NCBI GenBank assembly: GCA_964652975.1
Contig: CAZZCN010000066.1
Coordinates: forward strand, 1 to 15,025
Direction: 5' to 3'
DNA: 15,025 bases
DNA from: CAZZCN01 sp964652975
GTDB taxonomy: Bacteria; Bacillota; Clostridia; Saccharofermentanales; UBA5734
This document shows, one piece after another, positions 6,288 to 12,113 of the stretch. The translations under genes and the position numbers were made by a program. The notes below the pieces were generated by a model. That model ran no database searches. It was not told the DNA's origin and saw only the letters and a list, made by a program, of their open reading frames with translations. Positions within the stretch are counted from its first letter, which is position 1, and every line of letters starts with the position of its first letter.

Positions 6288-8222
6288 ATGTTAGGAGCAA
6301 TTATCGGCGACATTGTAGGGTCGCGTTTCGAATTTAATAATCACCGAAGCAAGGACTTTGAATTATTTACCGACGAATGCTTTGTGACTGACGACAGCAT
6401 TATGACTTTAGCTGTGTCTAAAGCTATTCTGGAGACAGAAAAGTCTATTGAGCCTACAATTAATGGATTTGATTTTGATGAAGATTATTATAGTGTTCTT
6501 GAAGAAATGACCGTGAAATACATGCAGGAAATAGGACGCAAATATCCGGATTGTGGTTACGGAGGGATGTTTGCCAAGTGGATGTTCAGCGAGAATCCGA
6601 AGCCCTATAATAGTTTCGGTAATGGGGCATCCATGAGAATAAGTCCTGCGGGATTTGTCGCTCGCGATGAATCAGAAGCAATAGATATTTCTGAAACTAT
6701 TACCGCTGTTACTCACAACCATGATGAAGGTATAAAAGGTGCTGCAGCGACAGCAGTTGCAATTTTCATGGCTCGTCATGGATATTTAAAGAGTGAAATC
6801 AAAGAAAAAATAATAAACGACTATTATCCGATTGACTTTACAATAGATGAAATCAGGCCAACATATCATTTTAATGAAACCTGTCAAGGTACCGTACCGC
6901 AAGCGTTAGAATGTTTTTTTGAATCTGAATCGTTCGAGGACGCAATCCGGATCGCAATCTCTCTTGGTGGAGACAGTGACACTATTGGTGCAATTACAGG
7001 GGCAATAGCTGAAGCATATTACGGCATCCCTGAGGAAATTCAATCAAGTGCATTGAAATATTTGGATGATTATCTTTTATCGATATACAGCGAATGGGTG
7101 ACTTTGAATGGCAAGGACACAGAAAATTTTAAAATACTCACAAAGTACATAGGAAAGATAACGGCCGTCAAGACGGACTACGATTTGATAACTGAAATGC
7201 ATAATGGAATAATGTCTGACCACCAGTTTAAATTGCCGTTTTGGGATTTAGCAGATATTATCAGATCATTTGAGAAAGAATTCTACCAATTATTGGCGTG
7301 CCATCCAGAATACATGCCAAAACCCTATGCACAAACACTTGAAGATAACGGTTTGACATGGGAACAAAACTCACTTCAAAGAGCCGATTGCGAAGCCTTG
7401 GATGCAAATGCCATCCTTGCGTTGTTGTTTGCAGCAATCCGTGCAGAGCACTTCAGTGACGGAGCATTGCGAAAATTCTTTTATGATGGACATATTGTTA
7501 GGTGGCTAAAAAGACTTAAGGACATCGAATGGCAGAATATGGGGAAAAAAGTATCTGAAATATATTTTCAAATTGGTGGTTTTCAAGGTTATGAAAGTTA
7601 CCAGATTCTCTTTGCCGACAACAGGTCGTTTTTCTTATCACGAAAAACTGTTGAGAATCAACACAAGGTTAAAAGGAACTCCATAATAGCGACCGAAAAG
7701 CTTATAAGTGATTGGAACAACTTGCACACCGAATACTGGAAATATGATTATCCCCAAGAAAGGGACATTCGAATTTTAGATGGAACACAATGGTCACTAC
7801 TTGTTCGTTATGAAGGGTGTCATAGTCTTATTTACGGTGGAGACAATACCTATCCGGAATCCTGGAATGAATTACTTGAATTGTTAGAAATTAGGTATGA
7901 TGAAGATGATGATTATGACGATTATAACAATTATGACGATTATAACGATAAAAAACCTAAACGAAAATCCGGAGAATACATTTTTTGCAGTGTTTCCTTT
8001 AGTAAAAGCGCCCCCGCATATTATTATCTGACCGACGATGAAAATATTGAAGTAGGTGATCGTGTAATCGTAACAGTTGGATCGGATAATCATGAGCGAA
8101 TTGCTGTTGTAAAAGAAGTTGAGTATTTCACGCCTGATAAAGTTCCTTTTCCGCTCGATAAAGTCAAGCGCATCATCAGGAAATGCACCGATGCTGATTT
8201 TGAAGAACTGATTAGGGGTTGA
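6288..8222 (+). CDS. ADP-ribosylglycohydrolase (DraG/ARH family) fused to accessory C-terminal domains
   Basis: A 644-residue protein. ATG 6288 is chosen because GGGAG lies 5 nt upstream and the family begins MLGAIIGDIVGSRFEF. Residues 1-265 are a full ADP_ribosyl_GH domain with the expected metal-site motifs: GDIVGS at 7-12, TDDS at 34-37, GNGASMRISPAG in the middle, THNHDEG, and GGDSDT at 227-232. This family binds Mg2+/Mn2+ and hydrolyses ADP-ribose from proteins or small acceptors. Residues about 300-420 form a helical region (FYQLLACHPEYMPKPYAQTL..., resembling what I recall as DUF6508), then about 420-545 an unassigned alpha/beta region, then an Asp/Tyr-rich linker. Residues 563-638 repeat the domain of the 3355-5100 protein. 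Typical family members stop after about 300 residues, so this is a large fusion. It lies 98 bp after the DUF3990 operon and its terminator, so it needs its own promoter, and none is clear. Confidence 0.9.
   Translation: MLGAIIGDIVGSRFEFNNHRSKDFELFTDECFVTDDSIMTLAVSKAILETEKSIEPTINGFDFDEDYYSVLEEMTVKYMQEIGRKYPDCGYGGMFAKWMFSENPKPYNSFGNGASMRISPAGFVARDESEAIDISETITAVTHNHDEGIKGAAATAVAIFMARHGYLKSEIKEKIINDYYPIDFTIDEIRPTYHFNETCQGTVPQALECFFESESFEDAIRIAISLGGDSDTIGAITGAIAEAYYGIPEEIQSSALKYLDDYLLSIYSEWVTLNGKDTENFKILTKYIGKITAVKTDYDLITEMHNGIMSDHQFKLPFWDLADIIRSFEKEFYQLLACHPEYMPKPYAQTLEDNGLTWEQNSLQRADCEALDANAILALLFAAIRAEHFSDGALRKFFYDGHIVRWLKRLKDIEWQNMGKKVSEIYFQIGGFQGYESYQILFADNRSFFLSRKTVENQHKVKRNSIIATEKLISDWNNLHTEYWKYDYPQERDIRILDGTQWSLLVRYEGCHSLIYGGDNTYPESWNELLELLEIRYDEDDDYDDYNNYDDYNDKKPKRKSGEYIFCSVSFSKSAPAYYYLTDDENIEVGDRVIVTVGSDNHERIAVVKEVEYFTPDKVPFPLDKVKRIIRKCTDADFEELIRG
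7913..7948 (+). repeat. 18-bp tandem duplication in the Asp/Tyr linker
   Basis: TTATGACGATTATAACAA (7913-7930) is followed directly by the same 18 bases with one change (7931-7948). It encodes the repetitive Y-D-D-Y-N type linker between the hydrolase fusion and its C-terminal domain. The unit length is a multiple of three, so copy number can vary without breaking the frame. Confidence 0.85.
7974..8201 (+). repeat. Copy 2 of the duplicated ~76-residue domain
   Basis: Encodes EYIFCSVSFSKSAPAYYYL through to RIIRKCTDADF at the C-terminus of the ADP-ribosylglycohydrolase fusion. It pairs with 4270-4500. The 3' 60 bases (8142-8201) match copy 1 at 58 of 60 positions, far more than the segment before them, so the similarity looks patchy, as after gene conversion. 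Confidence 0.8.
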
Positions 8223-8263
8223 TTTTTAAGCTTATATTTATTTCGCCATTTTTCACCTACCTA

Positions 8264-8292
8264 TTGAAAAGCCTATATTCGTGATGTATAAT
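8264..8292 (+). promoter_or_regulatory. Strong sigma-A promoter of the AAA ATPase gene
   Basis: TTGAAA (8264-8269), exactly 17 nt, and a perfect TATAAT (8287-8292). The expected start of transcription is near 8299, inside the inverted repeat that follows. This is the best promoter in the window by match to consensus. Confidence 0.75.
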
Positions 8293-8295
8293 TAA

Positions 8296-8320
8296 TCATC
8301 CGTAAAAAACTTACGGATGA
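8296..8320. promoter_or_regulatory. 25-bp inverted repeat at the transcript start of the AAA ATPase gene
   Basis: TCATCCGTAA (8296-8305), loop AAAAC, TTACGGATGA (8311-8320): a perfect ten-pair inverted repeat. It sits at the predicted transcription start, 4 bp after the -10 box and before the GAGAGG ribosome binding site. It could be an operator for a dimeric repressor, or a stem-loop at the 5' end of the mRNA. No T run follows, so it is not a standard terminator. Confidence 0.65.
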
Positions 8321-8338
8321 AAGAGAGGCGGGTCAATT

Positions 8339-9436
8339 ATGTTAAAGCGATTTGAAGTTAACGGATATAGAAATTTTAACGAGACATTTGTCTTGGATTT
8401 TTCTGATGTAAGAGATTATCAATTTAACAAGCAATGCGTAAGGGATAAATTATTGAATAACATTATCATTTACGGCAAAAACGCAGTGGGCAAGACGAAC
8501 TTTGGCAAGGCTATTTTTGATATAAGAAGTAATTTCAGCAGACAATCATCAGCGATTGATCAAGAGAGTGACAACTTTTTAAATGCAGACTCAAAAAAGG
8601 GGTATGCAAATTTCAAGTATGTTTTTCAATTTGACAAAAATGAAGTTGTCTATGAATACAGTAAAACAAGTCGTGTAAAGTTCTTGAATGAGAAATTCAT
8701 TATTAACGGAGAAATTATTTTCGAATATAATCATGAGAAAAAGGAAAAAACTATCGGAAAACTGGAGTTGATAAATGCGCAAACACTGAACTGGAGATTT
8801 ACAGACGATGATATTAGCATAATCAGCTATATTATTAATAACGTTCAGCTAGGTAATTCTGAAATATTAGAAAAGTTTTATCGTTTCATCATGGGGATGA
8901 ATATTGCTCGGAATTTTAACATGGTGGAGCATAAGGTAATTATTACTCAAACGATTTCAGAGATTATTAAAAATAAATGGGTCGAAGATTTTCAAAAGTT
9001 TCTACACGATTTTGGTGTTGATGTGAAGTTGATTGCCAAGGACATGCCTACGGGCGAGAAGATGCTATTCTTTGATCACTTAAGGCCGATTCCGTTTTTT
9101 GAAAACTGCTCCAGCGGTACTCTTTCCCTTATTAGATTGTATAATTGGAAAAAGAAAATGAATCTGTCAACATTTCTTTATATGGACGAATTTGACGCAT
9201 TTTATCACTTCGAGCTTTCAGAGCAGGTCATCAAGCTTTTAGGTGAAACAAAGAATTGCCAGACTATTGTCACTTCACACAATACGAACCTGTTAAGTAA
9301 CAATATTATGAGACCGGATTGTTTTTTTATACTGTCGCACGATAAGTTAACATCAATAGTTAACGCTACAGACAGGGAGCTCAGAGAAGGACATAACTTA
9401 GAAAAACTGTATAAGAGTGGTGAGTTTGGATATTGA
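8339..9436 (+). CDS. AAA/ABC-type ATPase (AAA_15/RloA-like), abortive-infection type
   Basis: A 365-residue protein with all parts of an ABC-class ATPase head: Walker A GKNAVGKT at 46-53 after an N-terminal strand pair (FEVNGYRNF), a signature-like SSGTLSLIRL at 258-267, Walker B FLYMDEFDAF with Asp283-Glu284, and a switch His at 314 (IVTSHNT). The middle (about 90-235) is the lid/coiled insertion. The ending DRELREGHNLEKLY...GEF is characteristic of stand-alone AAA_15 proteins. Relatives act as ATP-driven sensors or switches in phage-defence systems (RloA/AbiL-type, AriA of PARIS), usually beside an effector gene such as RloB or a TOPRIM nuclease. No such partner follows here. It has its own strong promoter plus an inverted repeat. 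The ATPase call is firm; the defence role is inference from family and context. Confidence 0.88.
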   Translation: MLKRFEVNGYRNFNETFVLDFSDVRDYQFNKQCVRDKLLNNIIIYGKNAVGKTNFGKAIFDIRSNFSRQSSAIDQESDNFLNADSKKGYANFKYVFQFDKNEVVYEYSKTSRVKFLNEKFIINGEIIFEYNHEKKEKTIGKLELINAQTLNWRFTDDDISIISYIINNVQLGNSEILEKFYRFIMGMNIARNFNMVEHKVIITQTISEIIKNKWVEDFQKFLHDFGVDVKLIAKDMPTGEKMLFFDHLRPIPFFENCSSGTLSLIRLYNWKKKMNLSTFLYMDEFDAFYHFELSEQVIKLLGETKNCQTIVTSHNTNLLSNNIMRPDCFFILSHDKLTSIVNATDRELREGHNLEKLYKSGEFGY

Positions 9437-9467
9437 AAACGTATTGATGGAGCAGAATGATTTTATG

Positions 9468-9512
9468 CAGAATTCCGGTAAAATTCATGTTCTAAATTCT
9501 GGGCTGTTTTTT
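9468..9512 (+). terminator. Possible weak terminator after the AAA ATPase gene
   Basis: CAGAATT (9468-9474) pairs with AATTCTG (9495-9501), with a 20-nt loop, followed five bases later by six T (9507-9512). The stem is short and AT-rich and the loop is long, so termination would be inefficient at best. Confidence 0.3.
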
Positions 9513-9521
9513 ATTTGTGAT

Positions 9522-9527
9522 TATAAT
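9522..9527 (+). promoter_or_regulatory. Possible -10 box for the VbhA-like antitoxin gene
   Basis: A perfect TATAAT lies 40 bp before the small ORF at 9567, but no convincing -35 is found at 16-18 nt spacing. If used, transcription would start near 9534, leaving a short leader containing the AAGGT ribosome binding site at 9556-9560. Confidence 0.3.
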
Positions 9528-9566
9528 TTCGACTTGGTTCTATTTACGGGAGATTAAGGTTAATTT

Positions 9567-9731
9567 ATGTACAAAAAAACCACACTAGAGAAAGCCATTA
9601 AAAATGCAATAGCATCAGTTGAAATGGAAGGATTTAGAACAAGTAAATCTTTAGAGAAACAGTGCAAATTGATTCTCCAAGGTAAAGTAGAACTTAAGGA
9701 TTGCATTAATCAGATGATTCAGAAGGGGTAA
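9567..9731 (+). CDS. VbhA-like antitoxin (Fic inhibitor), very small ORF
   Basis: A 54-residue ORF with ATG 9567 and AAGGT 6 nt upstream, too short for most ORF filters. The sequence runs KAIKNAIASVEMEGFRTSKS and then KLILQGKVELKDCINQMI. This is the pattern of VbhA-type antitoxins: an N-terminal helix with the inhibitory motif (S/T)xxxE(G/N), seen here as S17-VEM-E21-G22, then a short linker and a second helix pair with a G-x-(V/I)-x-x-x-E/D-like turn. In known systems the inhibitory Glu contacts the ATP site of a Fic AMP-transferase and blocks it. No Fic gene (HPFxxGNG motif) exists in this window; the next gene is DUF2442. So it appears to be an orphan antitoxin, an inhibitor acting on a toxin elsewhere, or a relic. 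Confidence 0.68.
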   Translation: MYKKTTLEKAIKNAIASVEMEGFRTSKSLEKQCKLILQGKVELKDCINQMIQKG

Positions 9732-9790
9732 TTTATTGCCTATGTCAGTTCATAAATTGATAATGATCATTGTTGATGAGGAGAAAAAAC

Positions 9791-10087
9791 ATGCATTTAA
9801 AAGATGGCATAGCATATGCAGATAATTTAGTTGCTCCTATATTTGTGAAATCAGTACGCGCACTTGATAATTATCGCCTTTGGATTCGTTTTTCTACAGG
9901 AGAAGTGAAGGTGTTTGATTTCAATCCGATTTTGGATTCACCTGCATTTGCACCCTTGAAAGAAAAGTCAGTTTTTGAGAATGTATACTTAGATTATGGA
10001 TGCCCTGTTTGGAAAGATGGTGAGATTGATATTTCGCCGGAATGGATTTATAAAGAAGGCGTTGAAATCAAAAAAGCTAATCAGTGA
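9791..10087 (+). CDS. DUF2442 family protein
   Basis: A 98-residue protein. ATG 9791 is chosen over TTG 9770 and ATG 9776 because GAGGAG (9778-9783) is 7 nt upstream. The DUF2442 signature is clear: IFVKSVRALDNYRLWIRFSTGEVKVFDFNPIL is the beta-sheet core, followed by PLKEKSVFENVYLDYGCPVWKDGEIDISPEWIY, the conserved end with W-x-x-G-x-D-I-x-P-x-x-(I/L)-Y. DUF2442 genes are often found beside DUF4160 genes in small toxin-antitoxin-like pairs; no DUF4160 gene is present here. No catalytic residues are known to me. It sits 59 bp after the VbhA-like gene, and its stop codon lies in the loop of a terminator hairpin, so the two small genes may form one short transcript. Function unknown; a regulator or antitoxin role is inference. 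Confidence 0.85.
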   Translation: MHLKDGIAYADNLVAPIFVKSVRALDNYRLWIRFSTGEVKVFDFNPILDSPAFAPLKEKSVFENVYLDYGCPVWKDGEIDISPEWIYKEGVEIKKANQ

Positions 10088-10097
10088 TTAGCGTTTT
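10072..10097 (+). terminator. Terminator hairpin overlapping the DUF2442 stop codon
   Basis: AAAAGCTAAT (10072-10081), loop CAGTG, ATTAGC (10087-10092), then GTTTT. The DUF2442 TGA is at the loop/stem border. It shares the TCAGTGATTxGC core with the terminator at 6203. The T run is only four bases and interrupted, so strength is uncertain. Confidence 0.55.
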
Positions 10098-10147
10098 CAA
10101 AAGAAAAGCATTTGCCCAATTCGCAGGAAGTTTTAAACCTAAAGTGA

Positions 10148-10176
10148 TTGCCTGTATATTGATTGATGTATATAAT
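10148..10176 (+). promoter_or_regulatory. Sigma-A promoter of the COG2865-type regulator
   Basis: TTGCCT (10148-10153), 17 nt, perfect TATAAT (10171-10176). Transcription would start near 10183. This places the start codon at 10250 and rules out the TTG at 10196 and the ORF at 10084-10287 as sensible alternatives. Confidence 0.65.
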
Positions 10177-10178
10177 GA

Positions 10179-10197
10179 AATAGTTCTCAAAACTATT
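10179..10197. promoter_or_regulatory. Inverted repeat at the transcript start of the regulator gene
   Basis: AATAGTT (10179-10185), spacer CTCAA, AACTATT (10191-10197): a perfect seven-pair inverted repeat beginning 3 bp after the -10 box. The position suits an operator, possibly for autoregulation by the gene's own DNA-binding product. Confidence 0.45.
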
Positions 10198-10249
10198 GAA
10201 AGAAATTTTTATAGTAGTAATATTCTCTATAAATGCAAGGAGACCCAAT

Positions 10250-12062
10250 ATGATCAAGGATTTAGAAATTATCTTAACCGAAGGTGAAAGTTATACGGTT
10301 GAATTCAAAGAAGTACCGGATAAGACGTTGGCAGAAGAGGTGTGTGCATTTGCCAATGCGTCAGGCGGGAGAGTATATATCGGTATAAGCGATAAAGGTG
10401 AAATCAAAGGTACAGATACAAGCAATGCAGCTCGCTCTAAAATACAAGACACGTTAAATAAAATAGAACCGCAGTTGTATTTTAATATTGTAGTTGATAC
10501 CAAGACAAAGATAATAATCGTTGATGTTCCGAGTGGAAGAGAGAAGCCATATTCGTGTCCTAGAGGTTTTTACGTCAGATTTGGGCCAAATTCTCAAAAA
10601 CTTGATAGAAACAGCATCATAGAGTTTTTACAAGCAGAAGGAATTTCTCGATTCGATACTATTGTAAATGAAAAATTGAGCATAAACGACAATTTCAACC
10701 AAAAGGCTTTTGAGGACTATCTAAAAAAGGCAAATATCAGTAATGTTCTTTCTAAGGAGAGCCTTCTTATCAATTTGGGTTGTGCAGAAAAACTGAAAGA
10801 CGGTAGAATCGTTTTTACAAATGCGGGAGCACTTTTTTTCAGAGATAACTCAAAGGACATAAAGTATGAACATTGCATCGTTACCTGTGCATTATATAAA
10901 GGCATTACTAAAATGCATATTTTAGATGTTAAGGATTTTAACGAAGGTGTCGTGAGCAATATTGATGAAGCAATGCTTTTTCTCAAGAAACATTTAAACG
11001 TAAGTTATGAAATTGAAACGACGAAACGCAGAGATATCTGGGAAATACCCGAAAAAGCCCTTCGCGAATCCGTTGTAAATTCTATATGCCACCGAGATTA
11101 CTTTGAAATAGGCTCAAGAGTTATGATTGAAATATTTGACGACCGGGTTGAAATAACAAATCCAGGTGGAGTTCCAAAAGGCATTACAAAAGAAAACTTT
11201 GGAACCGTTAGCATTACCAGAAATTCCGTTATTGCTTCATTGCTTCACAGAATTAATTATATCGAGAAAATGGGTACTGGTATCAACAGGATTAGAGAAT
11301 CTGCGAGAGAAAGCAGTACAGAGTTTCAATTTGATATGGTTGGATTTTTTAAAGTTTCATTTAAAAGAAAAAAACTGGTTTTTGGTGAAGCAATAAACTT
11401 ACCAAATGAAGGAATAAAAGTGCAAAATGAAGGAATAAACTTGCCAAATGAAGGAATAAACTCGCAAAATGAAGGAATAAACCTACCAAATGAAGGAATA
11501 AACCTGCCAAATGAAGGAATAAACCTGCCAAATGAAGGAATAAACCTACCAAATGAAGGAATAAACCTGCCAAATGAAGGAATANNNNNNNNNNNNNNNN
11601 NNNNNNNNNNNNNNNNNNNNNNNNNNNNNNNNNNNNNNNNNNNNNNNNNNNNNNNNNNNNNNNNNNNNNNNNNNNNNNNNNNNNAAGGAATAAACCTGCC
11701 AAANNNNNNNNNNNNNNNNNNNNNNNNNNNNNNNNNNNNNNNNNNNNNNNNNNNNNNNNNNNNNNNNNNNNNNNNNNNNNNNNNNNNNNNNNNNNNNNNN
11801 NNNTGAAGGAATAAACCTACCAAATGAAGGAATAAACCTACCAAATGAAGGAATAAACCTACCAAATGAAGGAATAAACTTAACTAACGAGGAAATAATA
11901 TTAAAATCTATAATAGAAAACCCTCAAATAAGAACAATTGAAATAGAAGAGTTATTTAATATTTCTGACAGCACTATCTATAGGATTTTGACTAAGTTGA
12001 AAAAAGAAAAAAGAATTGAACGGGTTGGCTCAAAGAAAGATGGATTTTGGAAAATTATTTAA
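10250..12062 (+). CDS. AlbA_2 / HATPase_c_4 transcriptional regulator (COG2865, RecG-like) with minisatellite linker
   Basis: ATG 10250 has AAGGAG 7 nt upstream. Residues 10-125 are an AlbA_2 (Schlafen-like) domain: ESYTVEFKEVPD, then CAFANASGGRVYIGISDKG. About residues 270-370 hold the HATPase_c_4 region with N-box ALRESVVNSICHRDY, NPGGVP near 304 and MGTGINRIRE. From 11405 a 7-residue repeat (NEGINLP) runs through two 100-N gaps to 11885. The tail, EEIILKSIIENPQIRTIEIE to the final FWKII, is a winged helix-turn-helix. The drawn gap lengths shift the frame between the two halves; this is an artefact, because the missing DNA in the second gap must be a multiple of 21 bp if the repeat is continuous, which restores one frame ending at 12062. 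Relatives are described as ATP-binding transcriptional regulators. Ligand and targets unknown. Exact protein length cannot be stated. Confidence 0.85.
11585..11684. other. Assembly gap (100 N) inside the minisatellite
   Basis: Exactly 100 N, a placeholder for unknown length. If the repeat is continuous, the real missing length must be 13 bp plus a multiple of 21, which 100 is not. Real copy number is therefore unknown. Confidence 0.95.
11704..11803. other. Second assembly gap (100 N) inside the minisatellite
   Basis: Exactly 100 N, separated from the first gap by only one repeat unit (19 bases). A continuous array requires a missing length that is a multiple of 21. The 100-base placeholder creates the false frameshift between the two parts of the gene. 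Confidence 0.95.
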
Positions 12063-12113
12063 CATATATAAATAACGGATTTAGAATTTAATAAATAGAA
12101 AGCTGGTTACAAT

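Larger units (their letters stand above)
11405..11885 (+). repeat. 21-bp in-frame minisatellite (NEGINLP peptide), interrupted by gaps
   Basis: Unit AATGAAGGAATAAACCTGCC plus A, encoding N-E-G-I-N-L-P. Nine copies (the last partial) precede the first gap, one lies between the gaps, and four follow. Copies 1 and 3 are variant (KVQ, NSQ endings) and the last ends NLT; the inner copies differ only at the CTG/CTA leucine codon. Diverged edges and a uniform centre indicate growth by slippage or unequal crossing-over. Confidence 0.95.

Noticed and set aside
8339..9436. PARIS (AriA/AriB) or RloAB defence system
   Set aside because: The ATPase type fits, but no AriB-like (DUF4435/TOPRIM) or RloB-like gene follows, so a named two-gene system cannot be claimed.
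9420..9557. 45-codon ORF overlapping the end of the AAA ATPase gene (GTG start)
   Set aside because: The overlap is suggestive of coupling to a partner gene, but there is no good ribosome binding site, no family pattern, and a hairpin with T run and a TATAAT lie inside it.
10084..10287. 67-codon ORF beginning in the DUF2442 stop region
   Set aside because: It starts inside a terminator hairpin, runs through the promoter and operator of the next gene and overlaps its start codon; no ribosome binding site.
11326..11865. Minus-strand ORF through the repeat array
   Set aside because: It is the reverse-strand reading of the 21-bp repeat, which has no stop codon in that phase; there is no independent evidence for a gene.
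11405..11885. CRISPR array
   Set aside because: The unit is a 21-bp direct tandem repeat with no spacers and it encodes a regular in-frame heptapeptide.
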